Positions 7,398 to 13,909 of a DNA stretch of 14,171 bases are shown here, one piece after another. The translations under genes and the position numbers were made by a program. The stretch spans positions 1 to 14,171 of the forward strand of contig JBEAOO010000276.1 of assembly GCA_041164825.1 (NCBI GenBank). The letters run 5' to 3'. The stretch is from JBEAOO01 sp041164825. Lineage in GTDB: Bacteria > Pseudomonadota > Gammaproteobacteria > Burkholderiales > Burkholderiaceae_C. The stretch's first letter is position 1. Every line of letters begins with the position of its first letter. The notes beneath the pieces are model-generated. The model was given only the letters and a program-made list of their open reading frames with translations, was not told where the DNA came from and made no database searches.

Positions 7398-7958
7398 ATG
7401 CGAGACGAAGCACAATCTGGCTACAAGGCGCTACAGGACGATGTACTCAAGACGTTGGGCTTGGCTGTCATCGCGGGTCAGGGCGTCGAGCGCTTGATGG
7501 ACACCTGCCTGACCTTTCCGTTTCAAGACGAGCCGCTGCAGACCTTGAAACAGCTTCAATCACTGCTTGGGCGGCATTCGAAAGCGACCTTGGGACAATT
7601 GCTCAAGGCACTGCGGAAGCTGGTGGAACTGCATCCCACTTTCGACGACCAGTTGGATCGCTTCCTCAAACACCGCAATGTCATCGCGCATCGGCTGCAT
7701 GACGTGCCCGGCGGCCTAGATTGGCATTCTGATGAAGGCCGAATGAGGCTAAAGACTTTTTTGATTCAGTTTATGGAAGACGGCCACAATCTCGCTATGG
7801 TATTTCTGAGAGTACTCAGGGAGTGGGCGCATCAGGTCGGCATTGATCTTCCCGGGGAACACCATCTGAGCCAGCAGATGCTGTACTACCTTGCAAATGT
7901 CGGACCAACTCTGGGTGACTTGATCAGCGCCAAATCATTCGGTGACAGCACTGCTTGA
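7398..7958 (+). CDS. Small HEPN-like protein of unknown function
   Basis: A 186-residue, mostly helical protein without signal peptide or membrane segment. KHRNVIAHRLHD at 91-102 contains R93-N94-x3-H98, the R-x4-6-H pattern of HEPN-type ribonucleases and nucleic-acid-binding proteins; the 'RN.IAH' form is common in Abi-like and SWIM/HEPN families. The rest (residues 1-90 rich in Leu, and EGRMRLKTFLIQFMEDGHNLAMVFLR after the motif) is consistent with a four-helix bundle. The start is supported by GAGGTGAGG a few bases upstream. It stands alone, with no coupled antitoxin or nucleotidyltransferase next to it, so a toxin-antitoxin (HEPN-MNT) assignment is not supported. Codon use is less GC-biased than in the biosynthetic operon, in keeping with acquired DNA. 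Function unknown; the HEPN link is motif-based. Confidence 0.7.
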   Translation: MRDEAQSGYKALQDDVLKTLGLAVIAGQGVERLMDTCLTFPFQDEPLQTLKQLQSLLGRHSKATLGQLLKALRKLVELHPTFDDQLDRFLKHRNVIAHRLHDVPGGLDWHSDEGRMRLKTFLIQFMEDGHNLAMVFLRVLREWAHQVGIDLPGEHHLSQQMLYYLANVGPTLGDLISAKSFGDSTA

Positions 7959-7992
7959 AGTCCTTGCCGACCGCATTTTGACCACCCGAGAT

Positions 7993-8217
7993 TCAATTTG
8001 CGATCGGCGCCGACACCCCGCCGAACGCGGGGGCCGGCACCCAGTACTCTTGCTGGTCTGCTGTGACTACCCAGCCATTGCCTTCTCGCTTCCGAACTGC
8101 GGAGTAGCAAAGCCGGCGCGCTTGCGCCACGATCAGACCGTGGAAGTAGGCTAAGGATATTTGAGTCCAGCGGTTCTCATGCTCAATTGCGTTGGCCGAT
8201 AGGGGCGCCTGAGCCAT
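7993..8217 (-). CDS. Possible small hypothetical protein
   Basis: A 74-codon frame from an ATG at 8217 (extendable to a TTG at 8247). The peptide has balanced, protein-like composition (for example HENRWTQISLAYFHGLIVAQ and GNGWVVTADQQEYW), unlike most shadow frames. No family recognised, and the ribosome site is poor: AGGAAAG lies about 15 bases before the ATG. It faces the HEPN-like gene tail to tail and lies downstream, on the same strand, of the attC-like hairpin, so it could be a degraded cassette gene. Weak support. Confidence 0.27.
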   Translation of the reverse strand: MAQAPLSANAIEHENRWTQISLAYFHGLIVAQARRLCYSAVRKREGNGWVVTADQQEYWVPAPAFGGVSAPIAN

Positions 8218-8317
8218 CAGCGCAGCGAGTTGCTTTCCTAGAATCAACTGCCTGCGTGACAGGGGAGCTTACGATTGCAGACAACAGTGACACGAGATTC
8301 GGTGCCCGATTGCAGTA

Positions 8318-8384
8318 ACTCAACGTTAAACGTGAGGCAAAAATTGCAGCTTGGTGCAATTCTCGCCTCGACTGAGGGTTAGAC
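8318..8384 (-). other. Integron attC-like site
   Basis: Read on the minus strand: GTCTAAC (8384-8378, fits R'' RYYYAAC), a 5-base spacer, then a hairpin with 15-base arms (8369-8355 and 8348-8334; two G-U wobbles, loop of 6), then GTTGAGT (8324-8318, fits R' GTTRRRY). The inner boxes pair as GT[C]GAGGC with GCCTCAC, leaving one unpaired base as in real attC sites. The stop codon TAA of the minus-strand gene 8822-8379 lies inside GTCTAAC, which is typical of gene cassettes. Against it: R''/R' pairing is imperfect, the spacer before R' is long, and no integrase or second full attC is visible. Could be a terminator-like hairpin instead. Confidence 0.42.
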
Positions 8385-8822
8385 CGCAGACTTCCACAGG
8401 GGTGTTGTGGCGAGAACAGAAAACCCATAGAACAGCCAGCAAATGAAGAATAGTATATTTCGCCGCGTGGATACCTTGGCCCCCAGTTCGGCTGTTTGTA
8501 CCTGCTTCAAGTCCCAAAGTCTAGCTTTCTTCGTGTCTTCACTTGCCAGTGAAGAATTAATTTGCTGATCGATTGTTCCAGCGATTCTATCAAATGAGCG
8601 AGTGTCACCGGTTCGTTCTCTCATCCGATCAATAAACACCAATAGCACAATAATGTAGGCGAACCATTGAAGATATTGACTTGTAACGCTCCAACAACCT
8701 AGCGTGGCTAATAGCAGCCAGGTACCCTCGAGCTTGAGTGCTCGTTGATAGCTTCGGACGTGTTCTGCGAAGTTTTCAATGGACTCCTTCAGATCGGCAT
8801 CTTGGGATTTTTCGATTGGCAT
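8379..8822 (-). CDS. Small membrane protein of unknown function
   Basis: 147 residues from the ATG at 8822. Hydrophobic stretches at about 34-65 (long enough for one kinked or two membrane helices: LLLATLGCWSV and FAYIIVLLVFI) and 121-143 (RNILFFICWLFYGFSVLATT); between them lies a charged helical segment (66-118). This layout resembles small two- or three-TM proteins of accessory regions (for example SLATT-type effectors), but there is no specific motif and I do not assign it. The frame is open further upstream to 9005, but that part lacks protein-like character, so I chose the internal ATG; no strong ribosome site is visible. The surrounding DNA is clearly lower in GC than either neighbour. 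The stop lies within an attC-like site. Confidence 0.6.
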   Translation of the reverse strand: MPIEKSQDADLKESIENFAEHVRSYQRALKLEGTWLLLATLGCWSVTSQYLQWFAYIIVLLVFIDRMRERTGDTRSFDRIAGTIDQQINSSLASEDTKKARLWDLKQVQTAELGAKVSTRRNILFFICWLFYGFSVLATTPLWKSAV

Positions 8823-9324
8823 TATTAATAGAAGATTTTGGAGACTGCTTTCGCCGCCTAAAGTTTTTTGAATCCCACTCCGTGACGAATAAAGACTGGG
8901 TCGTCCTTTTATCAGGGTGGAGTGAGAACATAATAAGCCCTTGCCGGGGCCGATTTGTTCGCTGTGCGAGGCCGAGTGCTCAATCGTAAACGTTAAGAGC
9001 AGCATCGCTGCTGCGCACCGAAGCGCGCCTCGCTTGCGGTGATGGATAACAACGGCACAGTCTGTGTATCAATGTCGCAAGCGGTCAGCGCAATCGGGTT
9101 CAGACCCTCGGTCTGCGCAGCAGCAGTCGTTCGTCTGTTGCGGCCCGCGGCAGCGGGTGAGTGACCGGTCACGAGCGTGCAGCGGTCATCGGCACCGACG
9201 GCCCGCGTGGACCGCTCGAGGCAAAAGCCTTCGCTCGACCATCGAGCCCGAGCGCCAGCAAACGCCTCCAACCGTCACTCCCCAACCGAGTGGCGCCAGT
9301 GGGCGACTGACGGTACATTGGGAC
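8823..9324. other. Intergenic region with small palindromes
   Basis: No gene I would defend. Besides the repeat at 8979-8993 it holds an imperfect hairpin (9016-9041), a 6-bp stem (9101-9115) and a perfect 12-bp palindrome GTGACCGGTCAC (9161-9172) that could be an operator site for the two-gene module starting at 9325. No -35/-10 pair stands out. The upstream extension of the 9325 frame (to 9064) is rich in Arg, Pro and Ser and looks non-coding. Confidence 0.4.
8979..8993. repeat. Partial direct repeat of the attC-like site edge
   Basis: CTCAATCGTAAACGT here matches CTCAACGTTAAACGT at 8319-8333 in the same orientation at 12 of 15 positions without gaps. The two copies flank the low-GC segment carrying the membrane-protein gene and may be its insertion or cassette boundaries. 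Confidence 0.35.
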
Positions 9325-9987
9325 ATGAACAAAGCTCACATTGAGGTATTTCAGGATCTCCATCTCAAGATGCGCTCTGACTTAGCCTCAGTTCGGCGCG
9401 AGATCCTTTCGCGCATGCAGGCTCCCTGGCGCCACGATGCGCAGCAAGAACAAAACGTCAAGGCTTACGCCGTGGATAACGAGGATGTTATTGCGCTGAT
9501 CCGGGCGGCGACCGATGACATTGACGAGGCGGGTCTGGTTCTCTGGCAAGAAGAAAGCGGCTACAAAGTAGCCAACATCGTTCCGCACAACGTCGGTGAG
9601 CTCGGCATCGCCAAGTACAACGCCATCCTTCGTGACTTCGTTGAGCGCATCGCTAGCCCAGCCGCAATCGCTGGCGGGTTTGAAGTCCAACTCTCGGCTC
9701 CGCAACAGAGCATCGAAGATTGGGTCGACCCTGAGGCTGCGACCCTGTTGAGGCGCTTTTCGAGTCTCGCAAATATGTCCACGGGGGCAGCTCACCCGCG
9801 TGACAAGCAACGCTGGTTCGAGTTTTTAATAGCGGCCCATCGCCTGTCCGTCGGACTGGACACAGATCGCCTGGCTCGGTGGCTGGCAGAGGTCGAAGGC
9901 TGGCCAGTAGAGACCGCCAGGGAGCTTGCCATCGAATATGAATTTGCGCAGAGCCTGCTGGCGCAGTACGACCAGACGCGCACATGA
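9325..9987 (+). CDS. Conserved-looking partner protein of PIN-domain module
   Basis: 220 residues from the ATG at 9325; no membrane segment or signal peptide. The N-terminal half contains NVKAYAVDNEDVIALIRAATDDIDEAGLVLWQEE, probably alpha/beta. The C-terminal part (about 150-218) is helical: KQRWFEFLIAAHR, DTDRLARWLAEVEGW and ETARELAIEYEFAQSLLAQYD; the last two look like an acidic-aromatic helical pair. I do not recognise the family. Its stop overlaps the start of the PIN-like gene (ATGA), so the two are co-translated and very probably act together, as an antitoxin or specificity partner with a nuclease. No good ribosome site precedes the chosen ATG; an alternative is the far upstream frame, which I consider non-coding. 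Confidence 0.75.
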   Translation: MNKAHIEVFQDLHLKMRSDLASVRREILSRMQAPWRHDAQQEQNVKAYAVDNEDVIALIRAATDDIDEAGLVLWQEESGYKVANIVPHNVGELGIAKYNAILRDFVERIASPAAIAGGFEVQLSAPQQSIEDWVDPEAATLLRRFSSLANMSTGAAHPRDKQRWFEFLIAAHRLSVGLDTDRLARWLAEVEGWPVETARELAIEYEFAQSLLAQYDQTRT

Positions 9988-10688
9988 GCCTCCGGTCGGA
10001 CCAAGTTCGGGATCTGGTGGCCTTGGGTGCACCGGTCCTGTGCGTTGACACATGCACGCTGCTTGACGTTGTGCGGGACATCACCCGGGAAACAGTGAAG
10101 CCAGCGGATGCCCGAGCAGGACTTACCTTGTTGGCGTCCGCTGAATCCAATTCTGAGTTGATCGTGCTGATGGCCGAGCAGGTATCCATAGAACTGTCGT
10201 CAAACCTGCAAGAGGTCCAGCAGGAGGCTGGGGACAAACTGGCGAAATTCCTTACTCAGGTTCAACGAATCAACGACGTCGCCGCAGCCTATGGCGCAGT
10301 TGGGCAGTTGCCAATTTCCCACTTGCATCAACATGTGCCACGTTCCCGGTGGGTGCTTGACCGATGGCAGTCCGCCGCTCACCGAATTCCGGACAACCCA
10401 GGGGTCACCGGGCGTGCGTTCGCGCGTGTCAATGCACCGAGAACCCCTGCGCGAAAGGGCAAAGAGTCGATGAAGGACTGTGTAGTTGTCGAGGCCTACC
10501 TTGTGGCGGCCCAGCAACTCCGCGCTGCGGGGCACGTTGGTCGCATCGTCTTTGCGTCGTCGAACACCAAGGAATACCACGGACCAAATTCGACGCATCT
10601 GCAGGCGGATATCTCGTCCGATTTCCAGGCCCATGCGATTGAGTTTGCGCCGAACTTCGGCTCCGCGAAACACTTGCTGGGCTTCTGA
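9984..10688 (+). CDS. PIN-like (DUF4935-type) nuclease
   Basis: 234 residues. PIN-fold landmarks: a hydrophobic strand ending in the first acidic residue, VLCVDTCTLLD (D22, also D28); the central ESMKDCVVVEAYL with D165 and E170, which corresponds to the 'KD..I.E' helix; and the strand RIVFASSNTKEYHG with S193-N194-T195-x-E197, the counterpart of the usual (S/T)N-x-x-D/E. Together these should bind Mg2+/Mn2+ for RNA cleavage. Length, and the long insert between first and second acids, suit DUF4935-like PIN proteins of defence and accessory loci rather than the short VapC toxins (about 130 residues). It is coupled by ATGA overlap to the preceding gene. About 80 bases after the stop a repeat cluster begins, so the module ends at mobile DNA. 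Confidence 0.85.
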   Translation: MSLRSDQVRDLVALGAPVLCVDTCTLLDVVRDITRETVKPADARAGLTLLASAESNSELIVLMAEQVSIELSSNLQEVQQEAGDKLAKFLTQVQRINDVAAAYGAVGQLPISHLHQHVPRSRWVLDRWQSAAHRIPDNPGVTGRAFARVNAPRTPARKGKESMKDCVVVEAYLVAAQQLRAAGHVGRIVFASSNTKEYHGPNSTHLQADISSDFQAHAIEFAPNFGSAKHLLGF

Positions 10689-10767
10689 CGCGGATCACCC
10701 TCTCGATGACTCTGCGGTCGCTCGCGACCCCATTCATCCAGGACCCCACATCGAGGTGGTCACGCCG

Positions 10768-11021
10768 AAGTAGCTCAATTCATGGCCGAACTTCACAAGA
10801 TCGCTTCCGAATGGGGGATGTCGATCACACGAGTTCGCAACACCAAAGAAAAATCCCAAATAAATCAACAACTTACGCAGCCTCGCAAGTTCCGCCAAGA
10901 ATTGGGTTATTCATTGCAAGTTCCGCCACGTAATGGCTTACTGAAGGTCGGTTTTTGGTACAAAATCTGTGAAGTCGCGCCAAGTAATGGCTTACTTACG
11001 GTCAGGAATTGGCGAACTTCA
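10768..11021. repeat. Cluster of five ~27-bp repeats, possible transposon end (IS21-like)
   Basis: Copies in + orientation: 10885-10911, 10916-10942 and 10970-10996. In minus orientation: 10995-11021 and 10768-10795. The shared core is roughly AAGTTCCGCCA, then AGTAATGG, then CTTACT; the last two copies begin TGTGAAGTTCG when read outward on the minus strand (from 11022 and 10796). Repeated internal copies near a TGT terminus are typical of ends recognised by transposases with many binding sites, such as the IS21 family. No IstA/IstB gene is in the window, so this would be a lone or deleted end. The frame starting at 10782 merely reads through these repeats. The function is inferred; the repeats are seen directly. 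Confidence 0.55.
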
Positions 11022-11039
11022 CACGAACACCCGAAAACA

Positions 11040-11080
11040 AAAGCCCCTCCGCGATGGGATTGCGGAGGGGCTTTCTTGTT
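11040..11080. terminator. Bidirectional intrinsic terminator
   Basis: Perfect 13-base arms, 11040-11052 and 11062-11074, with a 9-base loop, GC-rich core (GCCCCTCCGC/GCGGAGGGGC), followed on the + strand by TTTCTTGTT and on the minus strand by TTTTGTTTT. It can stop transcripts from both sides. No gene directly precedes it on either strand; the nearest are the PIN gene (350 bases left) and the minus-strand gene ending at 11534. Confidence 0.85.
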
Positions 11081-11533
11081 GGACGCAGTGAGCACAACTG
11101 GTGAGATGCTGCTGAAGACCCGATCCAGCCGCTCACGTCAACGGAATCGACGTACAAAAGAGGTCGAAACTCTGTGCCTGAAACCGGGTAGGGGACTCAC
11201 CGTTTCGCGCGACGGCTCACCGTTCGAAGCGAGAAAGCTGGGCCCGGAACAGCAGGACAAGCGCTCGGTGGTGGTGCGGCTGGCGCCGGTGGAAGACTTT
11301 GGGCGACGGGGTGAAGCGCAGCCGCGGCGCCGTGCGCACGGCTCGCACGTTTTCACACGAGCGCCAAGTGGCACAGCATGCGGGCAGCGCAGGCGGGTGG
11401 CGCTGGCCACGCCACTCAGCATGGCGACCGGACGCGAGCCGGATGGCGACCGTCAACCGTTGAGCAGGGGCTCGTTGGCTGCGTCGGCAGGCGCACGTGC
11501 TACGTGCTACGCGCCACGTGCTGATGGGCACAC
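11081..11533. other. Gene-free stretch between terminator and metallopeptidase-like gene
   Basis: I see no supported gene. Frames are open on both strands because of high GC, but the peptides are dominated by Arg, Ala, Ser and Pro. A short imperfect repeat of ACGTGCT occurs near 11494-11522. The stop of the minus-strand gene lies at 11534. No terminator hairpin with a T-run is evident on that side. Confidence 0.4.
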
Positions 11534-12853
11534 CTAAGGCTGGGGGAGCTTGGCCCGGGGGCGTGGTTTGTTGCTGCGTGAGCCCTGCCCCGCCGGCCGC
11601 TTGGGTACTCGCGGGACCAGGCTTTTTGCATAGTCGCGCACAGCACGCACCCAGCGCACCGAGCTGTCGTACTGGGCCTTCAGTGCACGCGGCATGATGT
11701 TGAAGTGGATGTGCAGCAGGTATGGCGCAGGGCCATGGTGGAAGCTTCCCGGCGCCGAATGCGCGTTGCCACCGCCGCCCGAAAATCCGATGTGCCGGCG
11801 GCCGAGGGCTTCGTTCACCGCCTGCGCGACCGCGAAGTCGTTGTACAGCGCCACCCACGCGGTGTTGGTGGCCACGGCTGCCTTGTCCACGTCCATGAAG
11901 AAGGCAATCACCTGCGCCTTGTCATAGAAGCCATCGGGGCCGGTGGCGATGTCGCCGCTCAGGTCCACGTCAAACGAGTACTTGCCCACATGGCGGGGAT
12001 CGCCGCCCAGGCTGGGGTTGCTGAGTTCGTGCCCTTCATAGTTGTCGGCCTTGGCGCGAAAGCGAGAATTCTTGCGAAATGCGGCCATGAAGTTGATGAC
12101 GGCTTGGGCCACTTCGCGGCTGCCCTTGTTGAGCAACTCGGGCTGCTCGGCCACGGTGGCCGTGGGCTCCATCACATCGGGCAAGCCCCACACCCGCTCC
12201 ACGCTGGCGCGCTGCTTCACCGAGACGAACTGCGCTTCGTTCTCGGCCAACACCACGAATCGATCGGCCGCAGCTTGCGCGGTGGCCTGCCACTCGGCGC
12301 GGGTGGCGTCGCGCAGGGCCTCCACTTGCGCGATCAGGTCTGGCGGCGGGTGTTGAATCAGCCGGTACTCCAGGCGTCGCAACTGGCGGTGCGCCTTTCG
12401 CTGCTTGCTCGCACGCGGGGCATTGCGCACGAACAGGATGTAGTTGACGGAGTCGATGAAGCGTTGTCGCCAATAGTCCATCAAGAGATCGGCACGGTGG
12501 GTGACCTCGCCGCCGGGTTGAGCCGCTTCGCTTGCCTCCGCTGCTTCTGCTGCGGCACGCAGCCGCTGCTGAATGGCGGGCTGCTCGAACAGGTCTTCCA
12601 CGCTGACACCGCTCACCGTGGCGGCTTGCTGCGCCATGTCGCCCGGTACCGTGGCCGACACAGCAGCAGGCGCTGCCGTCGCCGCTGTCGCGCTGGCTGC
12701 CAGGGGATCGGCGGCGTCGAGTGCGAGCCAGCGCGGCGCTGGCGGCAGGCGGGTGTCGCTGCGGCTCGGCGCGGCGCCCCACGGGCTGGGCGCCGGTGCC
12801 CGATGGGTCGAGGCAGCCACCGCGAGCGGTTTGGGAATCTTGGGTGTCAACAT
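11534..12853 (-). CDS. Protein with C-terminal LAS-like (M15/M74) metallopeptidase signature
   Basis: 439 residues from the ATG at 12853, preceded by GAGGGAG; the frame runs 22 codons further up without a ribosome site. Residues 1-120 are Ala/Pro-rich and probably disordered; 120-240 are helical and charged, with KQRKAHRQLRRLEYR. The C-terminal domain carries RHVGKYSFDVDL with H288-x6-D295 and YLLHIHFNI with H381-x-H383, matching the H-x6-D ... H-x-H zinc pattern of LAS enzymes such as the murein endopeptidase MepA (M74) and D-Ala-D-Ala peptidases (M15). No signal peptide is visible, so if it cuts peptidoglycan it needs a secretion route or lysis. A glycine stretch (GFSGGGGNAH) lies before the second metal motif. 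The fold assignment rests on motifs only; it could be an unrelated metal-binding domain. Confidence 0.8.
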   Translation of the reverse strand: MLTPKIPKPLAVAASTHRAPAPSPWGAAPSRSDTRLPPAPRWLALDAADPLAASATAATAAPAAVSATVPGDMAQQAATVSGVSVEDLFEQPAIQQRLRAAAEAAEASEAAQPGGEVTHRADLLMDYWRQRFIDSVNYILFVRNAPRASKQRKAHRQLRRLEYRLIQHPPPDLIAQVEALRDATRAEWQATAQAAADRFVVLAENEAQFVSVKQRASVERVWGLPDVMEPTATVAEQPELLNKGSREVAQAVINFMAAFRKNSRFRAKADNYEGHELSNPSLGGDPRHVGKYSFDVDLSGDIATGPDGFYDKAQVIAFFMDVDKAAVATNTAWVALYNDFAVAQAVNEALGRRHIGFSGGGGNAHSAPGSFHHGPAPYLLHIHFNIMPRALKAQYDSSVRWVRAVRDYAKSLVPRVPKRPAGQGSRSNKPRPRAKLPQP

Positions 12854-13035
12854 GCGCGCGCTCCCTCGCCCCTCCGCACACAGGGCGGAGCTGCCTGTCC
12901 GGACGGGCACCACGCTCACAGCCCTCGGGGGAGGCAGGTGACCATCGTAGAAGCGGCCACCCCGTGCCGTCGATCACCCGCAAGAGGGCCCAACACGGGC
13001 TACCGGCACGCCCCTCCAGCCTTCGCCGGCGGGGA

Positions 13036-13292
13036 TCACGCGGCGACCTCACGCGCCCACAGGTCCACAGGTCCACAGGCCCAGACGACATCATGCGGTC
13101 CATGTCGTTCACCTCGCGCTCCCAGGCGCTGGGGCCTTGCAGCACGATGGTCTGGCGCTCGCCGTCGCAGTCGGCCACGTTGAACTGCCAGTCGGGCAGA
13201 TGGCCGCGGGTCGAGAGGAACAGCGCAAACAACTGATCGCCCGCACGCAACGCCGCCACGGCGGTGGCCGCGGTCACGCGATGGCTCGTCAT
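13036..13292 (-). pseudogene. Small gene frameshifted by an 8-bp tandem repeat
   Basis: From the ATG at 13292, 20 bases after the hydrolase stop, about 70 residues are protein-like (DQLFALFLSTRGHLPDWQFN, TIVLQGPSAWEREVNDMDRMM). Then the frame enters three tandem 8-base units (13056-13079) and afterwards stays open to 12036 in unnatural, Arg-rich sequence that overlaps the next gene. With one unit fewer, the frame would end at TGA 13038-13036 after GPVDLWAREVAA, giving a clean protein of about 80 residues. I infer that this is the intact form and that one unit was gained, in nature or in assembly. No family recognised. It lies in the mop-hydrolase gene set, same strand. Confidence 0.5.
13056..13079. 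repeat. Three-copy 8-bp tandem repeat
   Basis: Units CCCACAGG, TCCACAGG, TCCACAGG (+ strand). Unit length is not a multiple of three, so loss or gain of a copy changes the reading frame of the overlapping minus-strand gene. Confidence 0.85.
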
Positions 13293-13311
13293 GCGGCTGC
13301 GCGGGTTGCGC

Positions 13312-13899
13312 TCACACCGCAAAGGTCCAGCCACCGACATCGGCCTGATGCCAGCGCTCGCTGCGGGCGGCGCGCTGCGTCATGGCCGTCACCCAGCGCT
13401 GGGCCAGCGGCAGTGGGCCAAAGCCGGCTTCGGCATTGATGTGGCCCGCATCGCCCAGGTTGACCGCATGGCTGCCCCAGCGCTGCGCCCACAGGCGGGC
13501 CTGCGCCGCGCGCATCCACGGGTCGGTGTCGCTGATGACCATGGACGTGGTCACAGGCAGGCGTTGCCGAGGCAGGCACTCCGCCACGCCAAACTTGTCG
13601 GGATCAGCCGGCGCCACCAGCAAGGCACCGGCCAAGCCTTCGGCGCCCTGCAAGGCGATGTGCCGCGCCAAGGCCAGGCAACCAAAACTGTGCGCAACCA
13701 CCAGCCAAGGCGCACCCGGCCCCGCACGCTCCAAGGTGCTGGCCACGCGCAGCGCCCAGCGGTCGAGGTCGGGCGTGTGCCAATCGCGTTGCACCACGCG
13801 CAGCGAGCCACGGTGCAGCGACTGCAACCAGCTTTGCCAATGCGCCGGGCCACTGTCGCGCAAGCCGGGCACGATGAGCAAGCGCGGTGTCTGCCTCAT
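13312..13899 (-). CDS. RBBP9/YdeN-family alpha/beta serine hydrolase
   Basis: A 195-residue small alpha/beta hydrolase. The N-terminus LLIVPGLRDSGPAHWQSWL is the RBBP9/YdeN signature (oxyanion region and the 'HWQ.W' element). The nucleophile elbow is AHSFG with S71; the likely acid is D124 (or D126) in VISDTDPWM, and H153 in GDAGHINAEAGFG completes the triad. The C-terminal 'GHIN..AGFG' is diagnostic for this family (PF06821). Length is normal for it. Members are esterase-like hydrolases with poorly known physiological substrates. It starts 10 bases after the stop of the Mop gene, so the two are probably co-transcribed; a weak GTGAG lies before the ATG. Cytoplasmic, no signal peptide. Confidence 0.92.
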   Translation of the reverse strand: MRQTPRLLIVPGLRDSGPAHWQSWLQSLHRGSLRVVQRDWHTPDLDRWALRVASTLERAGPGAPWLVVAHSFGCLALARHIALQGAEGLAGALLVAPADPDKFGVAECLPRQRLPVTTSMVISDTDPWMRAAQARLWAQRWGSHAVNLGDAGHINAEAGFGPLPLAQRWVTAMTQRAARSERWHQADVGGWTFAV

Positions 13900-13909
13900 G
13901 GTGCGTTGC

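Noticed and set aside
7326..8384. A full integron array with several cassettes
   Set aside because: Only one attC-like site is convincing; the HEPN-like gene and PIN module have no attC after their stops and no integrase gene is present.
8823..9005. N-terminal extension of the minus-strand membrane protein
   Set aside because: The added 61 residues look like translated non-coding DNA and span the partial direct repeat; the internal ATG at 8822 is preferred.
9064..9324. Upstream extension of the gene starting at 9325
   Set aside because: Arg/Pro/Ser-rich translation, palindromes within, no plausible ribosome site; the ATG at 9325 gives normal composition.
10768..11021. CRISPR array
   Set aside because: Repeats are in both orientations with unequal spacing (31, 54 bases and overlap) and are imperfect; no cas genes.
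10782..11537. A 251-codon + strand frame
   Set aside because: Reads through the 27-bp repeat cluster and the terminator hairpin; the repeats explain the apparently repeated peptide segments.
12036..13035. Very long minus-strand frame continuing from the small gene at 13292
   Set aside because: Past the 8-bp repeat the peptide is Arg/Gly/Ala-rich and overlaps the better-supported gene 12853-11534 in another frame; a GC-driven shadow.
11705..13183. A 492-codon + strand frame opposite the metallopeptidase-like gene
   Set aside because: Antisense shadow: His/Arg/Gly-rich with no domain, while the minus strand has clear metal motifs and a ribosome site.
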